Part shown: one piece after another, positions 37,601-48,900 of the stretch | How positions within the stretch are numbered: the stretch's first letter is position 1 | How the letters are laid out: each line of letters begins with the position of its first letter | Origin: Edaphochlamys debaryana | Taxonomy: Eukaryota; Chlorophyta; Chlorophyceae; Chlamydomonadales | Assembly: GCA_016858145.1 (NCBI GenBank) | Contig: JAEHOE010000088.1 | Span: forward strand, 248,001 to 312,000 | Direction: 5' to 3' | Length of the DNA stretch: 64,000 bases | Program-made: the position numbers and the translations under genes | The notes under the pieces: generated by a model | Databases searched by the model: none | What the model saw: only the letters and a program-made list of their open reading frames with translations | What the model was told of the DNA's origin: nothing

Positions 37601-40600
37601 CTGGTGCCCTTCCAGGCCCGAAACACGCCGTCCTGCCAGGCGGTCGAGGTGTAGCACTTGGAGAAGTCTGCGATAGGAAATAAAGCGGACACGCACCAAG
37701 GGGCCATCAGCGGCAGGAATGCCTAGCCTGTGCGCTGGGAGCTTGGGCAAGGCGCAGGGGTGTGTACAGGGGTGGGCGCGAATGCATGCTGGAATCTGCC
37801 AAGGCACTTCTTAAATTAGCGTCACGCGCACCGTTGTTGGTGGGCGAGGGGCTGGGGCTGGGGGTAGGGTTGTCGCTTCCAGAGGTGTAGGGTGTGGCGA
37901 TGCGGTAGGGAAACTCGTCGAGACCCACGAGACTTGCGCCCCTCTGGGGGTGGGCAGGTAGGGTCGCAAGGGTGCGTGATGAACGCACGGGCATCAGATG
38001 TATGGTGCTTGGCATGCTTGGACGCAGGGCGGGTGATGAGATAGAGCAGCAGGGTAACACAGCCGAATGCTCCCTTGTCGGATGGAAAGGCCACATAGGC
38101 CACGAGCACGTGCCCACCTTGATGCGGACGTAGCCGGGGTAGGACGGGTCGCCCCAGTTGGCGCCCCACGAGTTGCGGACCAGCCAGTACGGCACGCTCT
38201 TGCCGTTGACCGTGTCGGTGCCGTACCCGACAATAGTGATGAGGTGCTGTGGGGTACGGCAGGCCATAAGGTAAGGCGCAGCACAAAAAGCAGTAGGGTG
38301 CATAAGTTACGTGCCTTGCTGTCAGGAAGCAGTCCTCACCCCGTTGGCGCCGTTGGGCTGGCAGTCCGAGTTCAGGATCCCTCCGCGATAGTACTGGAAG
38401 GAGTCGCAGACGCTAATGCTGATCAGGATGGCCTTGGCGCCGCGCGTGCACATCTCCTGCAGAGGGGGGGGCGGCGGGGGAGAGGAGGGGTAAAGCGTCT
38501 GTGTATGGGCGGTCACACCGTGGCGTCGATGCAAGTGGGGCGGCCTTGGCGCCGCGCGTGCACGTCTCCTATAGAAGGTAGGGCAAGGGGAGGGCACAAC
38601 GCTGTTCTGCCCCTGTATGCTGCACCCCTCGTGCTGAAAGAGAGGCCTGGGCGTCAGAGGCCAGTGCAGGCAAAGAAGGGTTCTGGTGATGGGCTCACGT
38701 CTCGCATGACGTTCTCGTTGCTGGCCAGGCGCTGGTAGCTGGGGATGAAGTAGCGCTTCTTGTTAGACTTGAGGCCGGAGCGGCAGGACTTGCGCACGTC
38801 GCCGTCCCTGGCGTACGTCATCTCGTAAGGATAGTCCGAGTCCAGGAGCAGGCCTGACAAAGGGCGGGAGGCAGGGTGTGGAGTCTTGGGGTCATGACAC
38901 CCCGACACCTTGACGCCCCGAGACCCCGAGACACGGTACCGACACCCGGCAAGGCCCCTGGGACCCCGACGCCCCCTGGCGCCTGGGCCTTCATGACAAG
39001 ATGGTTTGTAACCAGCCGCAAGGACGCACCTTCCTTCTTGACGTACTCGAGCGTCACCGCCGTGTAACCACCGTTGCATCCCATGTTTGTGTAGCCTGCA
39101 GTTGGGTGGCCGGGATGCATGCGTGGATAGATTGAAAGGACGTCGTGCTCCTACCTCCTTGCTAGCCGTGCCCCCACACCCTTGAGTAAAGGGTTTTTGC
39201 TTTATGACCCTTGTAAGCACACAACAAGGTCAACACCCTTCTGCCGAACTCACCTGGGTAGGCCGCGACGCTGACTGCGCAGTCGACCATCTGCTGGGTA
39301 CTGAGGTACGGCACCTTGGCCTGACCGGACACGTAGCCCTGGGCCTGGACTGCGCCCGCCACGGCGAACGCCCAGCAGGAGCCACACTGCGTTTTAGGAC
39401 GACGCGGGGGGGAACGTGGGGTTAACGTCACAAAGGCGCGTGCACATAGCCGAGCCTTATGTCCACACAGCACCCCTATGAATGCGTTGCTCAACTTGCA
39501 TCCCATCGTCCACATGTGTCCCGCCCAAACCACGTACTACCAGCGCTAGCTCCCAGCATTCGCTCACGTTTCCCTGCTGCTGCGAAGCCAGCAGGCCGTT
39601 GCGGTTGTCGGCCGACGGGGCGCTGCAGGTCTGGGTGCCGGTGGGCGTGGCCATGCCGAAGGTCTCCTGCTTGGGCGCCTCAGGCTCTGCGCCCAGCACA
39701 CCCCAGGGCGAGCCGAACGTCGGCGCTTTAAGGGAGCGACGGTTGGCGCCGCCGCCCTGTCCGAACACGATGCTTCGGTCCAGCTCGCTGGTCAGGCCCA
39801 TCTGGAGTTTGGATGGGCGGTGGGGAGTTGGGATGAGCGATGGGGAGACAGGAAGCAGAGGCAGGGCTGCTGAGGACAGAGCACCTGAAGCCTGAGGCAA
39901 CCGCCAGGTGCAACGCCCCTTGCACCCACCGCAAACATAGCATCTGGGTCGCTGTTGTGCTTAATGGCAAGATCGATGACTTCAAGGAAATGAGCGAACA
40001 CTTGCTTGCCCTGCGGTGATAAAGGTTGAGGGCAGACGGGGTCGGTGTTTGTTTGGTGGAGGGGTGAGGGTCACTCTGCATGGGCCTGATCCCCGCCCGC
40101 CCGCCCTGCGGAAACGCAAGCAAAAGAGCACAGCACGGCCATGTGCCCCTTGGCAATCCCACGCACCAGCTCCGAGTCGGCTGCGTAGCTCTTCTTGTTG
40201 TCCTTGAGCCACTTGGCGAAGGCGGCCAGGGCGTCGGCCTGTGTTTGCAAGAGGGCGGGGCGGGTGGGGGCAGCCCGTTGAGTGCTGAAGCCCCAGGTTG
40301 TGGCAAGGGCACCAATGTCATTGTCGATACGACCCACCTTGGCCTTCTTCAGTTCCTTGAGGGCGCGGGCCTTGGCCTCGTCGATACTGAGGTACTTGGA
40401 GGGGTCGTCGGGGCCCAGGTTGTCGCCGCCCTCCGAGGAGGCAGAGCGGGTGGCGGAGGGGGGGTCGCACGTGCCAAAGCCGGAGCGCTCATCAGGACGG
40501 AAGGCACCGTAGCAGTCTGCGCAAAGCGGCAAGCAGGCTGTCAACATAACCGTACAACGAGGGGAGTCCTTGTTGGCCTTGGTCCTTGCCCCGGCTGCGC

Positions 40601-41298
40601 CAAGACTTCTGGCCTGATCCCTCCCATGCCCAGTCGAGTCTCCAGCAGCATCAGCGCCCGCACATGCCGTACAGTACAGATACATGACCCCTACTAGATC
40701 CGGCTTGTAAACGCCCCGGAGGCACTTGTCTACCCCAGCACGGCTCCCCCCCCCGCTCACTGAGTGCCTCCCCGTCGTCCGCATTTCGGATTGTCGCCTC
40801 AGCAGCGAAGTCGACGGCTTCTTGGTTCCGGGCTTTGTCCGTTGTGGTGGGGCTTGTGTCCTGCCCTGAGCCGGGCTTTGCCTTTGGAGCGTCCTGGTGG
40901 GGGTTTCCGGCGCGGAAACGGGGTGGGGAGCGGAAACGTTTCACCGGGGCCGAGAAAGAAGGCACGCGCAGGTGGGCGAGTCAGCCGCCTCTGGTGGGCC
41001 TGGACGGGCCTGGGGCTGCGGCGCTATGAGCTTCGACGGAACGCACACCGCAAGCCCATCAATCATACGTATCAAAACGTGAAGACAGCTCTAGCCGAGG
41101 CCCCTGACCGCCGGCAGCCGCTGCTGCGCCGCGTCGCGTGCGTTCTCCGAAGTGCCATCCTGCCTGACAAGCCTGCGAATTGCTCTACCTTGGGCACCCC
41201 TGCCGATAACCCAAGGAAATCACCTTGCAAACAACACCTTGAAATGCCACAGCTAGGAGCACTAGCCCCAGCAGCAGTGCTGGGGCGCGGTGCGACAT
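34650..41298 (-). CDS. Papain-like (C1A) cysteine peptidase CP3 with Cys-rich C-terminal modules
   Basis: Complete, 812 residues, the same 21-exon plan as CP2: 41298-41224, 40893-40761, 40516-40338, 40238-40167, 40010-39930, 39801-39568, 39386-39254, 39095-39030, 38853-38699, 38456-38340, 38246-38118, 37943-37832, 37667-37550, 37236-37002, 36811-36625, 36480-36433, 36278-36250, 35533-35373, 35222-35178, 34944-34878, 34712-34650. Signal peptide about 1-24 (MSHRAPALLLGLVLLAVAF...). Catalytic residues Gln256, Cys262, His416, Asn440 are all present. A Ser/Pro-rich hinge (NPTPSPSPSP) joins the catalytic domain to the Cys-rich modules, and the C-terminus ends CGAVAWGYK as in CP2. Intron 17 again has a GC donor (GAG then GCGAGT). 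The exon 3-intron 3-exon 4 segment is almost identical to CP2. Confidence 0.9.
38890..38980 (-). repeat. Degenerate CCCCGACAC-type repeat in CP3 intron 8
   Basis: Plus-strand units such as ACCCCGACACC and GACCCCGAGAC; counterpart of the tract in CP2 intron 8. Confidence 0.7.
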
Positions 41299-42911
41299 GT
41301 CGACAGTCCAGTAGTGAAAGACGAGTAGGAAAGTTTGCTTAGAGCATATGACGGAGATACAGGGAGTGTAATAGCTCCCGAAACCACGACGCCGCGTATT
41401 GCATCGGCCCGCACGGCTGCATGGCTTGGAAGCTACCCCAAGCTGCGCGGGCCCGCCGGTTGGCCTCCGACTCGGACGTGGGGACGTGGGAACCTGAACC
41501 GTGCCCCGCAATAGACCCTGGCTGCGCTTGGCACCAGTTCTGCGTAATCCTAGAAACGTGCAGGTGGGGGTCGCCGGCACATCAGGAAGGCGTGCGGAAG
41601 GGCGGGCATGGGGTGGGCCTGCGGTAGGCCTGGCATTCGGGCAGGTCGCGGGGCCGTTTCCGCTTGTATGCAGGCAGTATGCGTCAAAGCCTAGATTGCA
41701 CGCGAACCGGCAATGGGCGGCTTGTCCTCACGTAAGAGTTGCGACAAGGCTCGAGACCATCGACGGCAATAGAGCGCGAGAAAGCTCTCCAGGTCATCGA
41801 CGGGGACAAAGCCATACATGCCGGCGTGGAACACGACGAGGTCCGGTCGGCGTTGACCACCTGCGCCGACACGCCCGCTGTCCCCCCGTGCCCTCCTCCC
41901 ATCGGGTTCTACTTGTCACCTCATCTCCCCCGCCCCCCCGCCCCCCTGCAAACACCAACCATCCGCCCAACTCCAGCCTTTGTGCAAGGGCCACGTGGTC
42001 AAAGTGAATGTCAAGTAGGAGGGAAAGAGAGATTACACAGGCTCATGGGGGTTATTATAGACAACGGGGCGTAGTGCCGCGGTGACTGGCGTCGCTGATG
42101 GGGGTGGGGGCGTCCAGGCACGCATTAAGTCACCAACCATCAGTGGGGCCACACCAAAGGGGAAGAGAAGGAAGACTATACCGGCCCTGCACCTGATCAA
42201 AGCTCGACCTGGCGAGCAAGTAGGGTCAAGTGGGAAGGCCGTGGAAGGCTGCCTGGAGCCATTCTAGCCGGCGCTTTGGGGCTCAGCGCTTGTGTGCGCG
42301 GCCCAGTTCTGCCCGGCCTCGCGGGGTTTGGGGCTCAGCCCTTTTCCCTGTCCTGAGGAGGACAGACACCCTTGTTGTTGTTGACGAGGACTGGGACTGG
42401 AAATGGAGGGCTGATCTGCATGGGATTGAGGGCATGGCCCGGGCCGGGCAAGGAGCACAGCCACCCTTCGCGCGTGGACGTCGGTCCAAAGTAGACCATA
42501 TGACACGTGAGTACTCAAGCCGCCCCTCAACACGCTCTGATTGAAGCTTGCGGGGCGGTTGAGCCGCCAAGTTCGGGGGGCCGGGGTCCCACGACGGTCC
42601 ACGGGTCTGCCGTGCGACCGCGATGGTGTGTGACCGCGGCTTCGAACCACACGACGTGAGTGCGTACCGCCCCGACTAGCTGCGTTGATACCTTCTACGT
42701 GCATCGGTTATCGCCACTTAGCCTCTGCTGCCTGTTACGGCTTCCAAGGCAGGACACGAAGAATGCCTTCACCCGGGCGGCTATGTTGTAGACCATAGTT
42801 AGGAGTTATCACAGCTACCTGATTTATCAACTGGGAGCAAGGATGCGCCCTTAGTTGCGCGGCTTGCAGACATGCTTCACATCGTCTGAGCGCTGAGGAC
42901 ACGGGCGCAAA
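41299..42911. other. Intergenic between divergent CP3 and MLO genes
   Basis: 1.6 kb containing both upstream regions. One dispersed-repeat copy at 42278-42345. No gene supported and no promoter element assigned. Confidence 0.55.
42278..42345 (+). repeat. Dispersed repeat, copy 1
   Basis: About 68 bases that recur at 62142-62210. The core CTGCCCGGCCTCGCGGGG and the following TTTGGGG-TCAGCCCTTT are shared, with roughly 85% identity overall by eye. Confidence 0.8.
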
Positions 42912-45900
42912 ATGGCTGCGGGACCGTCCGTCACGGCCGTCGAGGGCTGGCGTGTGGCTCTGCTGCTCATCGGCTTCGTTGTTGTGACCATCTGCTTTGA
43001 GTGGGCGGTGCACTCGATTGAGCACAAGCTCAAGAAGCGCAAAGGACTTCTCACAGCCTTCCGGGCGCTCAAGAATGAGCTCCTCTGCCTGGGGTTTATC
43101 TCCTTGCTGCTCAGCGTCACGCAGGTGCGCCGACCGAACGGTGGTGCCTGCGACGCGCAGCTCCGCGTTGTGGATCCCGCCACCCGCAAGCTTATCGGGC
43201 TCTCTAGATAACAAATCAGTACCCATAGTAGTATGGGTAGGGCGCGGCGACTCTGCAGTTCGCATTATGGTTCCCGCCCGCTGCGTGCCCGCCGTTGCCC
43301 GCTGGCCCATGTATTGGGCGCTTCAGAACAGTGAGCGTGTTGAGGAAGTGCGTGCCCGGATACAGCAGAAACCCGGGTTTGCCGCCCGCCGCGGGGTGGC
43401 GCACCCAACCCCCCAGTCCCCAGTACCCCTTGCCTTTCTGTCACCCATCGACCCTGCCTTGCCGCAACGCGGCTGCCCCCGCCCGCAGAACTACTTGGCG
43501 ATGATATGTATCCCCTTGTCCAGCAAATCCAAGTACCAGTACTACAGGCTAAAGTACAATTTGGAGGACAGCTGCGGGGCGGACCAGGAGCCGCTATGGC
43601 CCATCTCGGTGCAGCACGAAACCCACTACTTCATTTTTGCCGTGGCGGTGACACACATCTGCTACTGCATGGTCACCATCTGGCTGACGCTGAAGAAGGT
43701 GGGAACCGAAAGCGCACGCGGCTGGAAGGTGTGCTCCTGCTGTGCGGCATGTCCTCGATGCTCTGTGGTTGCCGCCGAGGAGCATGGCGTAAGCACTGGG
43801 GTGGGCCACGAGAGGCCCTAAAGGGCTCTGGCAGGAGAGACCTCCGGTGATGGGGGTGGGCTGGTCCAGGCCAGCGTGCGGGTTTGGGCATGGCCAGACC
43901 TTCCAAAGCCACCCGGCGCCAGGCCACCCGCACTGGGTCTGGCCAGGCTGGCCATGAGGGATAAACCACGTGACCAGCTGACCACACGCTGGGCCATGTA
44001 CGGCAGGCTTGGGCCCGCCCGGGCCCGGGCGGCGGGGCGAAGTTCTTTTCCCCTGGGGCTGTCCCGAGGGGTGACACGTGTCGTGTGGCCCCACCCCCGC
44101 CCCGCGCAGGTGCGGTCGTGGCGCAAGTGGGAGGAGCAGGCGCAGGCGCAGGCGCAGAACGAGACGGGCGACATTCAGGTCATGCACGAGAGCATGTCCC
44201 GGTACGTGGGGCGGGCCACGAAGCCTGGCATTGGGCAATGCGGGCCCAACAGCCGGCGGTGTGTAGGGCAGGCGCGCGAGCTCGGCTGAGAGCTGTGAGG
44301 GTTGTGGGTAGAGGCGGCGAGGCGGCAGCGGCTGCGGCCGGGCGGGGAAGACACACGGTGGTCACGCTCATACCGCGAAGACAGTTGGCTAACAACCCTT
44401 ATTCTTATATAAACGACCTTAACCCTTTCGTCCCGCCCTCACCCTCCGCACAGGTCCATGATTAATGCCATGGCCACGTCAGCACTGGCGGCCATGAGCG
44501 GATCAAAAACGCTCATGTCGTTCTTCCGGGACGTACGCGCCTCGCTGGTGGCGCTGTGGGGCCAGTTCCGCGTGTCCGTGACGCACCCCATGTACCACAA
44601 CGTGCGCCTGCTGTTCATAGAGAAGATGGGCCTCGCCTACGACTTTGACTTCCACGCGCTCGTGCAGAACGGTGGGCGGAGAGGGCCTTGGGGGAGCAGG
44701 GAGCAGGGAGGGGTGAAGGGGTCAGGTCGCCGCGCTCGTGCAGAACGGTGGGGGAGCGCAAAGGGGAAGGGTAAAGGGGGCCGTGGGGCCGGGCTTGGGG
44801 CGTTGTAGGACGACGCGACGGCGGTCAGGGCATGGGCGAGAGTAGAGGACGGCAACGCTGCGGCAAGTTGATATTGTATGGTGAGCTCCTCATGACCATA
44901 TCTTCCCTTCTTCCCTCGGTTGCTCGCTCCTGCCACCCTCAGGCATGGAGAACCAGCTGGCTCACGCGGTGAGGCAGCAGTGCTGCGGGGCAGCGTACGG
45001 GCGGGTCTGCGGAGAGCGGCAGCGGTGTGGGGTGGGCAGCGTATGCAGAGGCGCCAGGAACGAGCAATTGTCTGCGAGCACGGCAAGCTGTCTAAATAGG
45101 GCCACGACTGGGAGTCAGCAAGCTGACGTTGGGCTACGTTGGGCCAAAAGCGTTCAAACCTTTATACCCGCTCTGCCCTAACAGGTGCACGCGTCCTGGC
45201 CGCTGTGGATGATCGCCGTGGTGTTCCTGATCCTGCCGCTGCCCTCGTACGTGCCCTTCTGGGCCTACCTCATGGTTATGGCTCTGCTGCTCATCGTGGG
45301 CTCCAAGCTCGTGTCCGTGACGGCGCTGCTGGGGCTGCAGGTGCGTGTTGGAGCCGCGGACAGGGCCTGGGGCCTGGGGCTGCGCTCTGTGCCTGCGGGT
45401 TTGAGGGTGAGGGACATTTGGGGCTGGGGCTGGGCTCCAAGATGGGGTCCGTGGCGGCGCTGCTGGGGCTGCAGGTGGGGCTAGGGCTTGGGGCCGCGTT
45501 TGCGGTGCAGGCAGGAGATTGGGGCTGGGGTTTCGGCTGGGGCTAGGACTGGGGCTGGGGAAATGGAAGCCGCGGCCTTGGCGGCGCTGGTCGGGCTGCA
45601 GGCGGGCCTAGGGCTTGGGGCCCAGGTTGGGAATGGGGGCAGGGGCGGGGGCGATGAGCGGGTCTGACGGTTGGGGACAACGGAGAGGATAGGGCTGAGG
45701 CTCGGGCCAACGGCCATCTTGGCTGTAACGGGCTGCTGGGGCTGCGGCTGCATGGGCCTGAGCCTGCCGTAATGCCGTACCGCAGGTGGCCATCAAGTAC
45801 GGCGACTCCGTACTGTTTGGGCGAATGGACGAGGACCCCAAGGTCTGCACGAAGGCTGCGCCAATAAAGCGCCGCCTCTCGCTCTCCCAGCTCGACTCTG

Positions 45901-48900
45901 CCCTCGACGACGCTGACGGCGGCGTTGGCGAGACCGGCATACCTGGCGGCGGCGGCGAGGGCGGCGGCGAGGGCGGGGCTGGCGGCGCCGAAGGCGCCGC
46001 TGGCGGCGGAGCTGAGGGCGGCGGCGAAGGTGGCGGCGGCGCGACGGCGGCCGCCAAGGGCGCGCACGTGCTCGACGAGGCGCTGCCGGCGGGCGTGGAG
46101 ACCAAGACGGTGGAGCAGGTGGCGGCGATCACGGCGCTCAACAGCCGGCAGGAGGCCATGAACCTGCTCAAGGCGCTGGCGCTCAAGCCCATCGTGGTGA
46201 GGCGGAGCGAGGTGTTGTGTGGGTTGGTGGTGGTTGAAGCAAGTCAGGGAGGCTGACGGGACCGTCACGCCCTGTCGACTGGTGGCTGTCGGGTGTTGCA
46301 GAAGTTTGGGGCGAAGGGAAATGTCTTAGGCCATGCTAGGGCCATTTACCCCCTCGCTTTCCCGTGTGGCTCCCTTCCCCTCGCAGCCCGAGGCAGTCCC
46401 GCCGCCCGTGCTGGCCCTGCCGCCGCCCTCCTTCCTACCCGAGCCGGTCCTGCACCCGGCCCCCGCCAAGGCGCCCTCGCGCGTGGCCCCGCCGCCTGTC
46501 ACCGTCTTGACCACCCCTGGCCTAGAGAGCAGCGGCTCCCTCGGCCAGCAGCTTGCGCCCTCGCCCAGCCTCCTGGGCCCGTCCCGCTTCGGCGGGGCGG
46601 AGCACCTGGCCAAGGTTCCGGAAGACGAGGAGGCGCCGCACGCGCACGTTGCCTTCGCGACCGAGGAGCCCGAGCCGAAGGAGGGCGTGGAGGAGCCGGC
46701 GGCGGTGGACGTGACGATCACGGTGACGTCGGCGGGCGACGTGACGTCAGACGAGATGCCGCAACCTGTGCCAGGTGGCGCACGCCCCACGAGCGCGGCT
46801 CCCGGCCGCCCCACGAGCGCAGTTCGGCCCGCGGCCGGCGTGCCAGGCAGCCGCCCAGTCTCGGCCCTGCCCGGCAGCCGCCCAGTCTCAGCCCTGCCCG
46901 GCAGCCGCCCAGTCTCCGCCCGGCCCATCTCCGCAGCCGCGCCCGCCCGCCCCATCTCTGCTGCCCCGGGCAGCCGCCCTGGCAGCGCCATGCCCGGCCG
47001 ACCCAGCCGACCCACATCGGCCGTGCGCGGGCCCAGCCAGCCGGGCGAGGAGGGCGAGGGCGAGCCGGCCAAGCACCTGGCCGCTCCACTCATGAACGCC
47101 TCCATGCGGCTGGACGGCACCGGCAGCGGCATGGTGGCGGCCATGGACGCACTCAACGCCACCAAGCGGCAGAGCCGTGACGGCTACGGCCCGTCGAGTA
47201 CCGTTGCGCAGGTGGGTGCACGGGTGGGGGGGCTGGCGTGTGGCGGTTGTGGGGCGGGATACCGGTAGTCTGATGGAGTTGTTGGTATGGAGCTGGATAT
47301 GGGGATGCTCTGGTGGAGGTGATGAAGCAAAGACCAGGCCAGGGCGTGTGTAGTGTGGGGCGGTTGGGGGTTACCTGGAGGCACGGCATAAATTGCTGTA
47401 CGGCAGTACGGGACAGGGCCGTGGGACACAGCGCTTAGCCAAGCCCGTGCACCACACTCCCGCCAGGCCCCAGCTTCCCCCACCTTCGCTTCACGCCCTT
47501 TCGCCCCATCCTCAACCCCACCTCTGCAGGTTGCGGCCATGTCGGCAATCAACAAGATGGCCACCATGCGCCGCACCACCGAGGACGGCGGGCAGGACCG
47601 GCCCACGCCCACTCTGCAGACCATTCCGTCCATGCGGATCAGTAACGCGGGCTCCAACACGCTCCTCAACACGGCGTCCGCGGCGCCCCTGGCCGTGCAC
47701 TGGGCCAACGCTGCCCGCATGCGTGCCTCCAAGCGGCCCGCGGGACTCATGATGCTGGGCGTGGCCAGCTCCGGCGTGACGGCGGCGATGCAGAGGATCC
47801 AGGTGCGCCGGGGTCGAAGAGCTAATAGTTGACACTACGGTAGCGTCACCAGACTCCCACAGCAGACAGGGTTGAGCGCGGGGCGCCAGTGGAACCCAAA
47901 CGGTAGACCTCCGTAGACGTGCGTGCGGTTGCTGGGCGGGAGGGCAGCATCGGCACAACGCGGAACCTGGGAACCCGCTGTACCAAGCTCCGGCCCCGTC
48001 CTGTCCTCCGGCCGTCCGGTGTCGTGTCCTCAGCCTTAAGGCGCATGCCCGCTCTCATGCGCCCCGCCCCCCGCCTGGCTGCCTCCACACCCTACCCGCC
48101 CCGCGCCTGCCTGCCCCACCCCACCCCACCCGCAGGAGAACGCGGCCCTGGCCATGGTGCAGGCGGCGGCAGCGGAGCGCCCCGTGACGCCCGGCGACGG
48201 CGCCACCACGCCCACGCCACACCGGTCGCAGCCCTCGGGCTTCCTGGCGTCCCTGCGCCCCGGCCGCAAGTCCGGCGAGCAGGCACCCCTGCTCCACGGC
48301 GCGCCCTCCGCCTCGCCCCCCAGCCAGACCGCCGCCGCCGCCAGCGGCGGCGGCTTCGCCGCCACCATCCGCCGCCTCACCGGCGCCGCGCCGGCCGCAC
48401 CGCCGCCGCCGCCGCCGGCCTTCAACACGCTGGCGGCCACGCTCATTGCACGCCCGACCCAGATGGCGCAGGCGCAGGCGGCGGCCGCCGTGGCGGCGCT
48501 GCTGATGGAAGTCGGCATGGAGTCGGAGTTCCCGGCCAAGCCCGTGCGCCGCGTCATGTCGGCCCGCTCGCTCATGTACACCAAGGACCCGGAGTTTGCA
48601 CGCACCATGAGGGTGGGTCGGGCATGGCTTTGATTCTGGGATTGGGGGGGTTGTTGAGGGTTTGGTTGGTTGAGTCAGCAAGGTCGCCGGCCGGGGTCAC
48701 CACTCTCCGTAGATGCTTTGGGGCTGCTGGGATGCGCCGCTTGGGTGGGCAGGGCCCGCCCCGTGGACGACTTTTCGAAGGTTGGACAGGGGCTGCGGAT
48801 TACGGGCCAGGTTGCCAGTAGCCCAACGGTGCCACGCACATCCCCTGCGTGTTGCAGGTCCGCAAGGTCAAGCGTGGCGTGGGCCCGCCGCCTATCGACA

